In this document: positions 41,020 through 50,157 of the stretch, one piece after another
Layout of the letters: the number at the start of each line of letters is the position of its first letter
How positions within the stretch are numbered: the first letter of the stretch is position 1
NCBI GenBank assembly: GCA_007130885.1
Contig: SLRQ01000078.1
Span: forward strand, 1-50,783
Direction: 5' to 3'
Origin: Deltaproteobacteria bacterium
GTDB taxonomy: Bacteria > Myxococcota > Myxococcia > SLRQ01
DNA length: 50,783 nt
Program-made: the position numbers and the translations under genes
Notes under the pieces: generated by a model
Databases searched by the model: none
What the model was told of the DNA's origin: nothing
Seen by the model: the letters and a program-made list of their open reading frames with translations, nothing else

Positions 41020-42078
41020 ATGAGAGCGGATCCCCCAGAAGCACCCTCCGTGTTGACGGCCATGAGCGGAGGGGTTGATTCCTCAGTGGCAGCGGCTTTG
41101 CTGCTGGAGCGAGGCTGGAACGTCACGGGCTTTACGCTCCGCCTCTCTGACGAGCCCGGCTCGGCAGGGGAAGGTCCGTCGTCGGCTCGAAACGTCTGCG
41201 AAGTCTTGGGAGTTCGTCATCATGCAGTGGATCTGCGAGAAGAGTTCAAGGAAAAAGTAATCCGTCCTTTCGCTCTTGCTTACGCGGAAGGGCTGACACC
41301 CAACCCTTGCGTTTGGTGTAACGAGGCCGTCAAGCTGCGCGCGGGTCTGGACCTGGCTCGCGAGCTAGACCTGGGAGCAGTGGCAACGGGTCACTATGCC
41401 CGCACTTCCTTTGACGAAGAGAAGGGGTATCGGCTTTTTCGGGGAGCGGATAGGACCAAGGACCAATCCTATTTTCTTTATCGCCTGGGCCAAGACGAGC
41501 TGGCTTTCCTGATTTTTCCCTTGGGTAATCTTCGAAAGGAAGAGGTGAAGACAAGGGCCGAGGCGCTTGGGTTGTCCATGCCCCGCCGGGAGAGCCAGGA
41601 GGCTTGTTTCGTGGGAGGAGCCGGTTACGCGGCGGTTGTGGAGGAGCTCGTCGACAGACCGAAAGAAGGAGACATCGTCCACGTTGACGGCCGCCGTTTG
41701 GGAAGGCACGGGGGCGTTCACAAGTTTACCGTCGGACAGCGGCGGGGACTCGGCATAGCATGGAGCGAGCCTCTCTACGTAGTCTCGATGGATGCCTCCA
41801 GGGCCGAGATCCGCGTCGGGAGCGTACGTGACCTCGAGCGAACCTCGCTGCGACTGACCGACACAAGCTGGGTATCGGGTCGACCTCCCTGTGGCTCTTT
41901 TACTGTCCAAGTAAGGTATCGTCATTCCGGGGTGGCGGGTACTCTATGCGATGAAGGAATCGGTAGAGCACAGGTTCGTCTCGAGCAGCCGGTTAGGGCA
42001 CCCGCCGCCGGACAGGCGATCGTGTTATATGACGGCGAGGAGGTGTTGGGCGGAGGAACCTTGGAGGAAGCCATTTGA
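41020..42078 (+). CDS. mnmA: tRNA-specific 2-thiouridylase MnmA
   Basis: About 352 aa. Adds sulfur to U34 of tRNAs for Lys, Glu and Gln. PP-loop ATP site AMSGGVDSSVAAALLLERG; first catalytic Cys in LTPNPCVWCNEAVK; second in RRESQEACFVGG; KFTVGQRRGLGIAWSEPLYV in the central domain. The start is uncertain: ATG 41020 has GAGG 12 bases upstream; ATG 41008 and TTG 40984 (overlapping the kinase stop) are alternatives. The stop overlaps the rnc start by TTGA. Confidence 0.95.
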   Translation: MRADPPEAPSVLTAMSGGVDSSVAAALLLERGWNVTGFTLRLSDEPGSAGEGPSSARNVCEVLGVRHHAVDLREEFKEKVIRPFALAYAEGLTPNPCVWCNEAVKLRAGLDLARELDLGAVATGHYARTSFDEEKGYRLFRGADRTKDQSYFLYRLGQDELAFLIFPLGNLRKEEVKTRAEALGLSMPRRESQEACFVGGAGYAAVVEELVDRPKEGDIVHVDGRRLGRHGGVHKFTVGQRRGLGIAWSEPLYVVSMDASRAEIRVGSVRDLERTSLRLTDTSWVSGRPPCGSFTVQVRYRHSGVAGTLCDEGIGRAQVRLEQPVRAPAAGQAIVLYDGEEVLGGGTLEEAI

Positions 42079-42857
42079 AAGATGACTATAGAGAACTAGT
42101 CGAGGCCCTCGAGACGAGGATTCACTACCGATTCGAGGACGCGACGTTGGCGCTCACTTCCCTCACGCACAGCTCATGGGTAAACGAGCATCACGAAGAG
42201 AAAGGAGAGGACAATGAGCGCCTAGAGTTCCTGGGCGACGCCGTCATAGATCTGGCGGTGAGTCAGGCTCTCATGGAAAGCTTGCCGGATCTGCGCGAGG
42301 GCCCGCTCTCTCAGCTTCGGGCCTCGCTCGTAAACGCCGACATTCTGTCCGAGGTCGCTGTGGAGCTCGATCTCGGACCTCTTATGCGGCTTGGCAAGGG
42401 CGAGGACAGAACCGGTGGCCGGCGCAAGGTGAGCCTGCTTTCCAACTGCCTCGAGGCCGTAATCGGGGCCGTCTACCTCGAGAGTGGCCTCGAGCCGATC
42501 AAGAGCCTGGTTGAAAGAGTGCTGATGCCGAAGGTTTCTCCTTCGCATGGGGTCGACCTGTGGGATGGATGGGACTACAAGACTCGTTTGCAAGAGCGGG
42601 CACAACTAATATTGGGGGCCACGCCTTGTTACAGAGTGTTTGCGGAGACTGGTCCGGATCACGAAAAACGTTTTGAGGTGGAAGCCCTGGTCGCTGATGA
42701 GGTGTTGGGGCGCGGCGAAGGCCGCACGAAAAAAGAGGCCGAGCAACTAGCAGCCAGGGTTGGAATCGAAGAGCTGGAAAAGAGAAATCGCTCTGGTGGC
42801 GAGACTAACGGCCGAGACACAGGGCTAGAGGAGACGCCCGAAGGAGAAACAAGATGA
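42075..42857 (+). CDS. rnc: ribonuclease III
   Basis: 260 aa. Endonuclease domain with the signature NERLEFLGDAVIDLAVSQAL (catalytic E and D), preceded by LTHSSWVNEH, with LSNCLEAVIGAVYLESG supplying the second metal ligands. The C-terminal double-stranded-RNA-binding domain follows (DYKTRLQERAQLILGATPCYRV, RTKKEAEQLAARVGIEEL). It processes rRNA precursors and structured mRNAs. It starts with TTG 42075, overlapping the mnmA stop. The last ~30 residues are a hydrophilic tail. The rnc-(ppi)-era order is a widespread arrangement. Confidence 0.96.
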   Translation: MKDDYRELVEALETRIHYRFEDATLALTSLTHSSWVNEHHEEKGEDNERLEFLGDAVIDLAVSQALMESLPDLREGPLSQLRASLVNADILSEVAVELDLGPLMRLGKGEDRTGGRRKVSLLSNCLEAVIGAVYLESGLEPIKSLVERVLMPKVSPSHGVDLWDGWDYKTRLQERAQLILGATPCYRVFAETGPDHEKRFEVEALVADEVLGRGEGRTKKEAEQLAARVGIEELEKRNRSGGETNGRDTGLEETPEGETR

Positions 42858-43684
42858 ACAGAACTATCGAAGGAAACATGAGCTCGTTTAGGCTTTCTTG
42901 CTTTTCCAGGTGCCCGGAGTGGAAGGCGTCGCTTTTCGTGGCGGGAATGTTGGCGTTGCTGCTCACGGCGGGGTGCCCGGCGGATCGCAGGTCCGATCAG
43001 GACGCTGAAGTAGAGCCCGATGCCGCGGCGGAGCCCGAGCAGGAGACTGCCGCGGAAGCTGTGGAGAGGCCCTCCGCGGAGCCGGCTGCCGGGCCGGAGG
43101 CCACCGATCAGCTCGGGCCTCCCAGCGAGCCGCCCTCCAGCCTGGTGAGCGGAGAAGGGAACCTATATGGAATTCTGCGGACCAACCACGGCTCCATAGT
43201 GGTCCGCTTCTTCGAGGAAGAAGCTCCCGTGGCCGTGGCCAACTTTGTCGGCCTTGCTACGGGACAAGTCCCGTACAAGAATCCCGAGACCGGCGATAAG
43301 GAGACGGGGTCATTCTATGACGGAACGATATTCCACCGCGTGATTCCCGACTTCATGATTCAAGGGGGCGATCCGACCGGCACCGGCAGGAGTGGACCGG
43401 GCTATAGGTTCGATGACGAGCGCCAAGAGTTGGAGTTCGACAGGCCCGGTCTCTTGGCCATGGCCAACGCGGGACCGAACACCAACGGCTCCCAGTTCTT
43501 CATTACGGAGCGCGCCGTTCCTCATTTGACCGGCCGCCACACCATCTTCGGCACGGTGGAGTCGGGGATGGATGTAGTGAACGCCATCGCGAGGGTCGAA
43601 CGCGGCGCCATGGATCGGCCAAGCAACCCAGTAGTGCTGGAGAGAGTGGAGGTTCGCCGCGCAACCGAGCCGCCCACTCCTTGA
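42854..43684 (+). CDS. lipoprotein cyclophilin-type peptidyl-prolyl cis-trans isomerase
   Basis: 276 aa. Lipobox LLTAGC with C41 as the lipidated residue after a long basic n-region; ATG 42854 has AAGGAG seven bases upstream and overlaps the rnc stop (ATGA). A ~60-residue Glu/Pro/Ala-rich linker follows. The cyclophilin domain spans ~100-270: YGILRTNHGSIVVRFFEEEAPVAVANFVGLATG, FYDGTIFHRVIPDFMIQGGDPTGTGRSGPGYRFDDE, LAMANAGPNTNGSQFFIT. Active-site R (FHRV), F and Q residues are present. A periplasm-facing folding helper, tethered to a membrane by lipid. Confidence 0.93.
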   Translation: MNRTIEGNMSSFRLSCFSRCPEWKASLFVAGMLALLLTAGCPADRRSDQDAEVEPDAAAEPEQETAAEAVERPSAEPAAGPEATDQLGPPSEPPSSLVSGEGNLYGILRTNHGSIVVRFFEEEAPVAVANFVGLATGQVPYKNPETGDKETGSFYDGTIFHRVIPDFMIQGGDPTGTGRSGPGYRFDDERQELEFDRPGLLAMANAGPNTNGSQFFITERAVPHLTGRHTIFGTVESGMDVVNAIARVERGAMDRPSNPVVLERVEVRRATEPPTP

Positions 43685-43694
43685 GGCCGGCCGA

Positions 43695-44645
43695 ATGACC
43701 GATAATAATGATACCGGAGAAGGGGGGCACCGGTCCGGTTTCGTGGCGCTTACAGGCCAACCCAATGTTGGCAAGTCTACCCTGCTCAATAAATTGCTCG
43801 GTGAGAAGCTGGCCATCGTAAGCAGAAGGCCACAGACGACCCGGACCCGAATTCTTGGTATTCATAACGGTCCCGGTGTCCAGATAGCTTTTCTCGATAC
43901 GCCCGGCATCCACGAGCCGACGACTCCGCTCAACCGCGCGATGGTCGCCTTGGCGCGGGGTGCAATCGAGGAGGTGGACGCTTCGTTGCTCGTAACCGAC
44001 GTGAAGATGGCGGTGCGCTCGACACGGTATGGGGGCGCCACCGTTCATGAGGGAGACCGTGAGGTGATCGCCGCGCTCAAAAAGGCCGGGCGACCTGCCG
44101 CGCTTCTCCTAAACAAGATAGATACAGTGTCGAGGGATCGCGTTCTTCCCGTGATCGATGCCTATAGTGAAGCGCACGAGTGGGCCTTTATCTATCCTCT
44201 CTCGGCTCGCACCGGAGAAGGAGTAGAGAGACTCCCCGAGCTGATTGCTCCTCTGCTTCCAGTCTCACCCCCATTGTTTCCTCCGGATGTCCTGACGGAC
44301 CAGGCAGAGAGAATTCTCGCATCGGAGTACATCCGGGAGCAGGTATTTCGATTTACCCACGCCGAGGTACCTTATGGCGTCGCGGTCGAGGTCAGGCAGT
44401 TCGATGAGACCGAGCGAGGCGAGGGCGAAGGGGGGCTGGTGCGCATCAATGCTGACATCATCGTCGAGAAAGAGTCGCAAAAGGGAATTGTAATCGGCCG
44501 CCGCGGGGCTATGCTGCGAAGAGTCGGAACGGCTGCTCGCACAAACCTGGAGCGCCTATTAGGGACGAAGGTTTGGCTGGGTCTACACGTCAGAGTGGAG
44601 AAGGACTGGACGCGCGGACCGAGCGGCTTACGCCGCTTCGAGTAA
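43695..44645 (+). CDS. era: GTPase Era
   Basis: 316 aa. G1 GQPNVGKST, G3 DTPG, and NKID for G4 are present, with an effector region PQTTRTRILGI. The C-terminal KH domain (ADIIVEKESQKGIVIGRRGAMLRRVG) binds the 3' end of 16S rRNA. Era checks 30S maturation. A ~15-residue insertion after G3 (VKMAVRSTRYGGATVHEGD) distinguishes it from E. coli Era. Located between the cyclophilin gene and der. Confidence 0.96.
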   Translation: MTDNNDTGEGGHRSGFVALTGQPNVGKSTLLNKLLGEKLAIVSRRPQTTRTRILGIHNGPGVQIAFLDTPGIHEPTTPLNRAMVALARGAIEEVDASLLVTDVKMAVRSTRYGGATVHEGDREVIAALKKAGRPAALLLNKIDTVSRDRVLPVIDAYSEAHEWAFIYPLSARTGEGVERLPELIAPLLPVSPPLFPPDVLTDQAERILASEYIREQVFRFTHAEVPYGVAVEVRQFDETERGEGEGGLVRINADIIVEKESQKGIVIGRRGAMLRRVGTAARTNLERLLGTKVWLGLHVRVEKDWTRGPSGLRRFE

Positions 44646-44709
44646 GCCGGGCATTTGGTACCCGCCGGGTAAACAGCAGTGGATAAGTAGTTGGGATCGG
44701 AGCGGAGAA

Positions 44710-46044
44710 GTGAAGCCCCTAGTCGCCATAGTCGGTCGTCCAAATGTGGGGAAGTCTACGTTGTTCAACAGAATCACCGGCCGGCGCGCCGCGATTGTGG
44801 AGGACGTTCCCGGCGTTACCCGCGACCGTCACTACGCGGACGCGGAGTGGACCGGCAGGGCCTTCGTCATAATCGACACCGGTGGTTTCGAGCCCTCGGC
44901 GGAGGACGAGGTTCGGTCGGGCATGGCTCGGCAGGCGCGCCTAGCGGTGGACGAAGCTCAAGCCACCATACTCGTGGTCGACGCCATGGCGGGAATTACG
45001 GCGAGTGATGCCGAAGTAGCCAGGTTTCTGCGCAGATCGGGCCGTCCGGTGGTCATCGCCGCGAACAAAATCGACTCCCTCTCTCGGGAGCATAAGACGG
45101 CGGTTCTTGGAGAGGTCCACGCCCTAGGCATGCCGGTCATGCCCATTTCAGCGGAGCACGGGCGTGGTATCGGCGACCTCCTGGACGCGACGCTCGAAAA
45201 TCTGGAGGCACCGCTTGAACGCGAGACTTCAGCCGTGGAGGTCGACTGCCGATTGGCCGTCGTCGGACGGCCCAACGTCGGGAAGAGCACCTTGATCAAC
45301 CGCCTGCTAGGCGAGGAGAGGATGCTCGCAACGGAGCTGCCCGGAACGACTCGAGACAGTGTTGATGCGAGGCTTCGCTATCAGGAGCGCACCTACTTAC
45401 TGACCGATACCGCCGGTATTAGACGCAAGAAGAGCATCTCCTACAGCGTGGAGCGATACTCGGTCGTAAGGGCCATTCGCACCATAGAAGCCTCCGATGT
45501 TGTCGCGCTGCTGCTTGACGCGGCTCACCCACCGGTAAGCCAAGACGAGCGGTTGGCTCATCTGGTTCTCGAAAGAGGCCGGGCTTTGATGCTGGTTGTC
45601 AACAAATGGGACCAGGTCTCGTCAGAAGGAAACGTCGCGGAGCGTCTTCGCCGCAGCGTTAGGCAGAAGCTTCCAGGTGCCGCTCATCCACCGGTGCTTC
45701 TGATCAGCGCGCTGGAGGGCAAACGAGTGTTCACCGTCTTGGAGACGGCCGCCAAGCTGAAAGAGGCCTGGAGCGGACGAGTGCCGACCCCATTGCTCAA
45801 CCGCTGCCTCGAGGAAGCGGTTGCTCGGCATCCCCCTCCATCCTTCAAGCAGAGACCCGTGCGTCTGATGTACGCGGCGCAAGTGGCAACGAGCCCCCCT
45901 TTTTTCAGCATCTCGGCCAGCAATGCCCGGGGCGTTACGGACACCTACAGACGTTACCTTGAAGGCTGGTTCCGGGAGAGCTTTGGCCTCGAGGGCGTTC
46001 CCATCCGACTTGCTTTCAAGGAGAAGCGTCGCTCTCGAAGGTGA
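44710..46044 (+). CDS. der: GTPase Der (EngA)
   Basis: 444 aa with two tandem GTPase domains: GRPNVGKSTLFNRI...DTGGF...NKID in the first, GRPNVGKSTLINRLLGEER...DTAGIRRKKSI...NKWD in the second, then the C-terminal KH-like domain (RPVRLMYAAQVATSPPFFSISASNARGVTDTYRRYLE). Essential for 50S assembly. Starts with GTG 44710, CGGAG upstream. The last 29 bases overlap the end of a convergent lipoprotein gene. Confidence 0.97.
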   Translation: MKPLVAIVGRPNVGKSTLFNRITGRRAAIVEDVPGVTRDRHYADAEWTGRAFVIIDTGGFEPSAEDEVRSGMARQARLAVDEAQATILVVDAMAGITASDAEVARFLRRSGRPVVIAANKIDSLSREHKTAVLGEVHALGMPVMPISAEHGRGIGDLLDATLENLEAPLERETSAVEVDCRLAVVGRPNVGKSTLINRLLGEERMLATELPGTTRDSVDARLRYQERTYLLTDTAGIRRKKSISYSVERYSVVRAIRTIEASDVVALLLDAAHPPVSQDERLAHLVLERGRALMLVVNKWDQVSSEGNVAERLRRSVRQKLPGAAHPPVLLISALEGKRVFTVLETAAKLKEAWSGRVPTPLLNRCLEEAVARHPPPSFKQRPVRLMYAAQVATSPPFFSISASNARGVTDTYRRYLEGWFRESFGLEGVPIRLAFKEKRRSRR

Positions 46045-46633
46045 ACGAGTTTAGGAAAGCCGATGAGAGGCTGGATGAGATCTCTTCCTCCTCCGAGGCA
46101 ACCAGTAGCTGGTATATCCTAGAGTCCGTGGCGAAGATGCGTGTACGGTAGGCTCCGCCGTCGACTCGGACAAGGGTCTCGAGCCCCGGGTACGGCGTTC
46201 CTTCGAGTACCTGGTCGCTGATTATCTCGCCGCCGGTACTCCCCACACTTCCGTCTCTGGCCGCCGCGAGCTGATGTTCCGGCTTGTCGTGGGCAATGCT
46301 TCCCGGGGGAAAGATATGGTAGGTTACGACGTAGACTACGCCCTGGTGCTCACAGGTGTAGGTGACTGATCTCAAGACGCCTTGGGTGGTTTCGTATGCA
46401 TCATGCTCGACCTCGGGAGAGGCCGGCATGCGAACCGAGAACCCGCCTGAGCGATCCCGTAATAGATGGGGTAGCAGAGGGTGTTCATCAGGCGGCGTTT
46501 CGAGATGAGGCGTGGTGCGGCAACCAGCGACGACAGAGCAGACGGTAAGCAACATGATCAAACGGCCGCCGGGGAATCCCGAACGGCGATGGTATCGCGA
46601 TCGGTCGTTTAGGGGGGCCGAACGAGTGAACAT
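46016..46633 (-). CDS. predicted lipoprotein of unknown function
   Basis: About 205 aa from ATG 46633, which has GGGGGAG ~8 bases upstream on the minus strand. A basic n-region and hydrophobic segment lead to the lipobox VVAGC. The mature part (~170 aa) is an alpha/beta domain without recognised motifs: SGGFSVRMPASPEVEHDAYET, VVYVVTYHIFPPG, TRIFATDSRIYQLLVASEEEE, and FLNSFTFE. Its layout (a short compound of strands around "Y-V-Y" and a final SFTF) recalls small periplasmic lipoprotein domains of the PsbP/DUF1795 type, a tentative comparison. The 3' end overlaps der. Confidence 0.78.
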   Translation of the reverse strand: MFTRSAPLNDRSRYHRRSGFPGGRLIMLLTVCSVVAGCRTTPHLETPPDEHPLLPHLLRDRSGGFSVRMPASPEVEHDAYETTQGVLRSVTYTCEHQGVVYVVTYHIFPPGSIAHDKPEHQLAAARDGSVGSTGGEIISDQVLEGTPYPGLETLVRVDGGAYRTRIFATDSRIYQLLVASEEEEISSSLSSAFLNSFTFESDASP

Positions 46634-46653
46634 GCAATACTCCCCCGGTGGAG

Positions 46654-47202
46654 CTACCACCCCCACCGGACACGCAAGGCGAACGTTTTCAGAATCGGCG
46701 AAGGTGCCAAATCCATTGTACCTAGATACCGCAGCTCGGCGCCGAGCGATACACCCCTGAAGGCTCCCTGGGGCCACCAATCCAATCCGACCGTGAGGTG
46801 TGTAACCATCTGCGCCATCGGAAAATCAGTCGCTCCCAAGGAGAGGGCACCGGCGCCGAAACTTAGAGTAGGGATGAATTCACCCCGGTCCATCATCCAT
46901 TCGGCTTCGACGGCGGCATGCCAAAGCTCGAGTATGCCTCCTCCATCAATCCGATGCTTCGAAACGCTGCCCATGACGCCGAAAGCGATATGCTCGCTTG
47001 CGGCCAAGGAAGCACGAAAACCGAATGATGGGCTGAACTCGAATGGGGCTCCCGGGGCCGTGATTCCAAGGCCGAGGCCGGTATGAACCGTCGGATGGTC
47101 TTGCGCCGCGGCGGGTGGAGCGCTGTGGAAAAGTGCTGCGAGAAGAAAGGCGATGAGCGGAATCCGCGCCGGTATTTGGTTGTCGTCTCTCGATTCGAGC
47201 AT
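46654..47202 (-). CDS. small outer-membrane beta-barrel protein, unknown function
   Basis: 182 aa. Signal peptide to about residue 34 (FLLAALFHSAPPAAAQ). The mature ~148 residues show alternating strands with glycine and aromatic girdles (GLGLGITAPGAPFEFSPSFGFRASLAA, ELWHAAVEAEWMMDRGEFIPTLSFGAGALSLG, GVSLGAELRYLG) and end ALRVRWGW with a terminal aromatic residue, as expected for an eight-stranded barrel of the OmpA/OmpW size. The lipoprotein gene lies 20 bases downstream, so the two are probably co-transcribed. Divergent from yfgM across 266 bases. Confidence 0.75.
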   Translation of the reverse strand: MLESRDDNQIPARIPLIAFLLAALFHSAPPAAAQDHPTVHTGLGLGITAPGAPFEFSPSFGFRASLAASEHIAFGVMGSVSKHRIDGGGILELWHAAVEAEWMMDRGEFIPTLSFGAGALSLGATDFPMAQMVTHLTVGLDWWPQGAFRGVSLGAELRYLGTMDLAPSPILKTFALRVRWGW

Positions 47203-47389
47203 GGGTCTGATCCGCGATGGCCGTTCAATCCATGGATATCATGGCCAGGCGGTGCAGTCGGCAATATCCGGATAAATCAGCCGTATAGTGACCCTCCTGG
47301 GGCTCTCCCGCCGGGGTCCGGGGAAGGCGTGGCTCCCAAAGGTGGTTCATAAATGTGCCTCGAACTAGTAAAGGAACGGATCCTATTCG

Positions 47390-47419
47390 TTGACAGGCTG
47401 GTGTGGCCGTCTCTATAAG
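47390..47419 (+). promoter_or_regulatory. sigma70 promoter of yfgM-bamB
   Basis: TTGACA (47390-47395), an 18-base spacer and TATAAG (47414-47419). The expected start near 47426 rules out the upstream in-frame GTG at 47403 as the yfgM start and leaves a ~43-base leader before GTG 47469. Confidence 0.75.
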
Positions 47420-47468
47420 CTTTTCATTCAGCCAGGCGAATCCACAGCAAACGCAAGGGAGAGTTCGC

Positions 47469-48239
47469 GTGTCCGCATCGCGCAAGCCGAGTCGGAAGGA
47501 CCTCAAGAAGGACGATGAGTTCGTAGCCCGTGGCCGGGAGGTAGTGGCCTGGGCAAGTGCCTACAGCCGCCAGCTAGTGGCTGTCGCGGTAGGTATTGTT
47601 CTTATAGTGGTCATCGGCACCGCCACAACGGCGGTCAACCAAAGACGGGCCACCCAGGCAGCGAGAGCCCTTGGCTCCGCGCTGGCGATAGCCGAGCGCC
47701 CTGTGCTCGATGTCGACGTCCAGCCGGCCGGCATGCCCGGAGACGCCTTCCGAGACGAAGAAGAAAAGAGAGATGCCTACGTTCAGGCTCTCGAAGAGAT
47801 TAGAGCAGAGCACCGGCGAACACCGGCTGCGGCGTTGGCCAACCTATACCTCGGAGACGTAGCCCTCGAGTTGGAGGAGTACGATCAGGCGATGACTCAT
47901 TATGAGACTTTTCTCTCGGAAGCGCCGCGCGGACACAAGATGCGCTTTGCCGCCTTGGAGGGGATAGCGATCATTCACGAAAGCCGCGGTGAATTGGAGC
48001 AGGCCATCGATGCCTCCAAGGAACTGGCACGCGCCGACAATGAGTTCTACCGGCCTTTTGCTCTACTGCGGCAGGCGCGCATCCTCGGCGAGCTGGAACG
48101 ATACCCCGAGGCTAGGGACGCGGCCCAGCAAGTCGTGGATGAGTTTGCTGGGTCCGATGCCGTACGAGATGCCCGCGATCTCCTGAGCAGACTCCCCGAG
48201 CAAGAAGGTTCCGCGGTCGAAGACGTGGCGGAGAATTGA
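47469..48239 (+). CDS. yfgM: YfgM-like membrane-anchored TPR protein
   Basis: 256 aa from GTG 47469, with AAGGGAG at 47455-47461 and the promoter at 47390 supporting this start. A basic cytoplasmic tail (SRKPSRKDLKKDDEF) precedes one membrane helix (~39-58, LVAVAVGIVLIVVIGTATTAV). The periplasmic part carries TPR-like repeats (AAALANLYLGDVALELEEYDQAMTHYETFL, GELEQAIDASKELA, YPEARDAAQQVVDEF). YfgM binds the SecYEG translocon and periplasmic chaperones in E. coli, where yfgM-bamB-der are adjacent; here bamB follows directly and der lies just upstream beyond two minus-strand genes. Confidence 0.85.
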   Translation: MSASRKPSRKDLKKDDEFVARGREVVAWASAYSRQLVAVAVGIVLIVVIGTATTAVNQRRATQAARALGSALAIAERPVLDVDVQPAGMPGDAFRDEEEKRDAYVQALEEIRAEHRRTPAAALANLYLGDVALELEEYDQAMTHYETFLSEAPRGHKMRFAALEGIAIIHESRGELEQAIDASKELARADNEFYRPFALLRQARILGELERYPEARDAAQQVVDEFAGSDAVRDARDLLSRLPEQEGSAVEDVAEN

Positions 48240-49414
48240 TCGTGGATGCGCGTCCCGAGCGCAAACCGGTGCAACGTAGCTCCCGCGCACGACGGTCGAT
48301 TATTGCGGGCGCCGTACTGGCAGGCTCTTTGTGTGGCGCGGTAGCCGCTTCGAGTGAAGCATCGGCATCCGTAAAACGGGTGCAGCCCGGGCGATTCAGC
48401 GTGAACTGGCACGAGCAACTAACCCGAGCGGAGCTTCTCGAGTACGCGCCCAGGGAACGAAGCCGCCCCGCCGTTCATGCCGCCCACGGTTGGGTTTTCG
48501 TGGCGGATAGGTTCGGTAAGGTTCGTTCTTTGGAGCCATCCGGAGAGAAGCGATGGAAGATTGACGCCGGAGGACCGATTGATGCCGGTCTAATAGTACA
48601 AGGGGACACCTTGTACGTTGCCACGGCCCGGGGGCTGATTCTGTGTCTGGACGCCGAGGCAGGCGAGGAGCTGTGGAGGTACCAAACCAGGGCCGAACTC
48701 GGCACCACGCCAACCTACCATGATGGGCGTCTGCTGGTGCCCAGCCTTGCGGACAGCTTGTTCGCCCTCGATGTCGGTGATGGCGAGCTTCTATGGTTCC
48801 ATCGCCGCCGGCGCCTGGACGATCTCACCATAAGGGGAGCGGCCAGGACAGTCGTCGAAGGTAGCGTGGCTGTGACCGGCTTCAGTGACGGGGCGGTGAT
48901 CGCCTTCGACGTGAACGACGGAAACACCTTATGGAGCATGCAGGTGGGTACCGGCGGCTTCAAGGACGTCGATGCGACTCCGGTGATCCATGAAGGAGTG
49001 GTCTACGTCGTGAGCTACTCCGGTGAGCTTCTTGCGCTCGATCTGGAGACCGGGCGGAAGATCCAACGGGCCTCCGTGCCGGAGGGCGCCGTTAGAATGG
49101 AGTCCAAGGGCAACAAGCTATTCATTGCCGGACCAGGTTTCGTCTCCGCTCATACAGCGAAAAACGGTGGAATGGTTTGGCGGACCGGGCTCGACGGGGG
49201 AACGCCTTCGGATCTCCTAATCCACGCCGGAGTCTTGTACCTGGGTACCGAGGAGGGCCCCCTGGTTGGGCTTTGCGCATCTACAGGCCGGCCATTGGCG
49301 GCTTTCGGGACGGGCAACGGCGTAGCGGCGGGGCCTGTGCGCGCCGACAGCGGAGTGTGGGCGTGGAGCAACGGCGGCTGGCTCTATCACCTCTCCTTGC
49401 CGTCTTTCGATTGA
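48236..49414 (+). CDS. bamB: BamB-like PQQ beta-propeller protein
   Basis: 392 aa. The hydrophobic export signal (SIIAGAVLAGSLCGAVAAS) may be a lipoprotein signal with Cys in AGSLCG, or a plain Sec signal. The rest is a PQQ-type propeller with repeated W/Y-closed blades: GWVFVADRFGKVRSLEPSGEKRWK, TLYVATARGLILCLDAEAGEELWRYQ, GRLLVPSLADSLFALDVGDGELLWFH, VAVTGFSDGAVIAFDVNDGNTLWSM, VVYVVSYSGELLALDLETGRKI. BamB assists outer-membrane barrel assembly with BamA. TTG 48236 overlaps the yfgM stop; GTG 48242 is an alternative. The name rests on fold and on the der/yfgM neighbourhood. Confidence 0.85.
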   Translation: MIVDARPERKPVQRSSRARRSIIAGAVLAGSLCGAVAASSEASASVKRVQPGRFSVNWHEQLTRAELLEYAPRERSRPAVHAAHGWVFVADRFGKVRSLEPSGEKRWKIDAGGPIDAGLIVQGDTLYVATARGLILCLDAEAGEELWRYQTRAELGTTPTYHDGRLLVPSLADSLFALDVGDGELLWFHRRRRLDDLTIRGAARTVVEGSVAVTGFSDGAVIAFDVNDGNTLWSMQVGTGGFKDVDATPVIHEGVVYVVSYSGELLALDLETGRKIQRASVPEGAVRMESKGNKLFIAGPGFVSAHTAKNGGMVWRTGLDGGTPSDLLIHAGVLYLGTEEGPLVGLCASTGRPLAAFGTGNGVAAGPVRADSGVWAWSNGGWLYHLSLPSFD

Positions 49415-49507
49415 GCACTGATCTCGAGAGAAATACACCGCCTTATCTCGAGCTATACAAGTCGGGGTCTCGCGCAGAGACGCGGAGGAGGGTGAATGGG
49501 GAGGGGG

Positions 49508-50113
49508 CTACGGCTCCTCGCTACTGTCCTTGCTCCCTGCTTCGTCTGTCTCGCTACAGCGAGAGGTATCCTCTTCCTGTGAACGGATGGATATGGATAG
49601 GTCCTCGTACTCATATCCATGGTAGTCGGTGATCCTGTCTCCAAGCTCGGGCTCTAGACGCAGAGCGTAGTCCCGGCCTTGTTGAAGCTCACCTGCCGGT
49701 GTCAGCCGCACCCATGTGCCGCCGGGCTCCGCGTTGCCGGAGGAACGTAAGGCAACCGGGCCCGCTTCCAATGAGAACGGGACCAGTCTGTCGTTCGAGT
49801 CGACCAGCCTGACGCGGTAATCGTCCAGGCGCTGCCAGGTTTCCAAGTAGAGGCTCCCTCCCCTGGGAATTTCGACAATACCCGCGGGATCGACCGGTTG
49901 AGGCATCCCTTCCTCGGGGTCGACCTGCAACGCCACCAGCCGCAGGCGGGCATCGTACGGCACCACGATCTCCTCTTTTTCCTCGGTCTCTTCCAGCGGC
50001 TCGGTCTCATCACGGTGCTCTATCGGGCAGCCGAGGAGCAGCGGCCACGCAAGGATAAGCAGCGTACAACCGAGGTGACACGACCTCGGCGGCGAAGAGT
50101 AGGTTGCATTCAT
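49508..50113 (-). CDS. predicted lipoprotein with acidic linker, unknown function
   Basis: 201 aa. Hydrophobic segment and lipobox LLLGC (C29) after a short n-region, then an acidic stretch (ETEPLEETEEKEE). The core ~50-160 is beta-rich (RLRLVALQVDPEEGMPQPVD, SLYLETWQRLDDYRVRLVD, GRDYALRLEPELGD) and resembles an Ig-like/SbsA-type domain with a promise of strand pairs typical of extracytoplasmic adhesive or structural modules. The tail is Ser/Glu/Asp-rich. I do not recognise a family. Convergent with bamB; the 93 bases between contain two TCTCGAG copies but no clear terminator. Confidence 0.75.
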   Translation of the reverse strand: MNATYSSPPRSCHLGCTLLILAWPLLLGCPIEHRDETEPLEETEEKEEIVVPYDARLRLVALQVDPEEGMPQPVDPAGIVEIPRGGSLYLETWQRLDDYRVRLVDSNDRLVPFSLEAGPVALRSSGNAEPGGTWVRLTPAGELQQGRDYALRLEPELGDRITDYHGYEYEDLSISIRSQEEDTSRCSETDEAGSKDSSEEP

Positions 50114-50157
50114 CGCCGCGAAGCTAACCGCCGGGAGCAGGTCTTGGCAATGGGTAG

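Noticed and set aside
49423..49452. TCTCGAG repeats after bamB as a terminator
   Set aside because: Short restriction-site-like palindromes without stable stem or U-run; insufficient.
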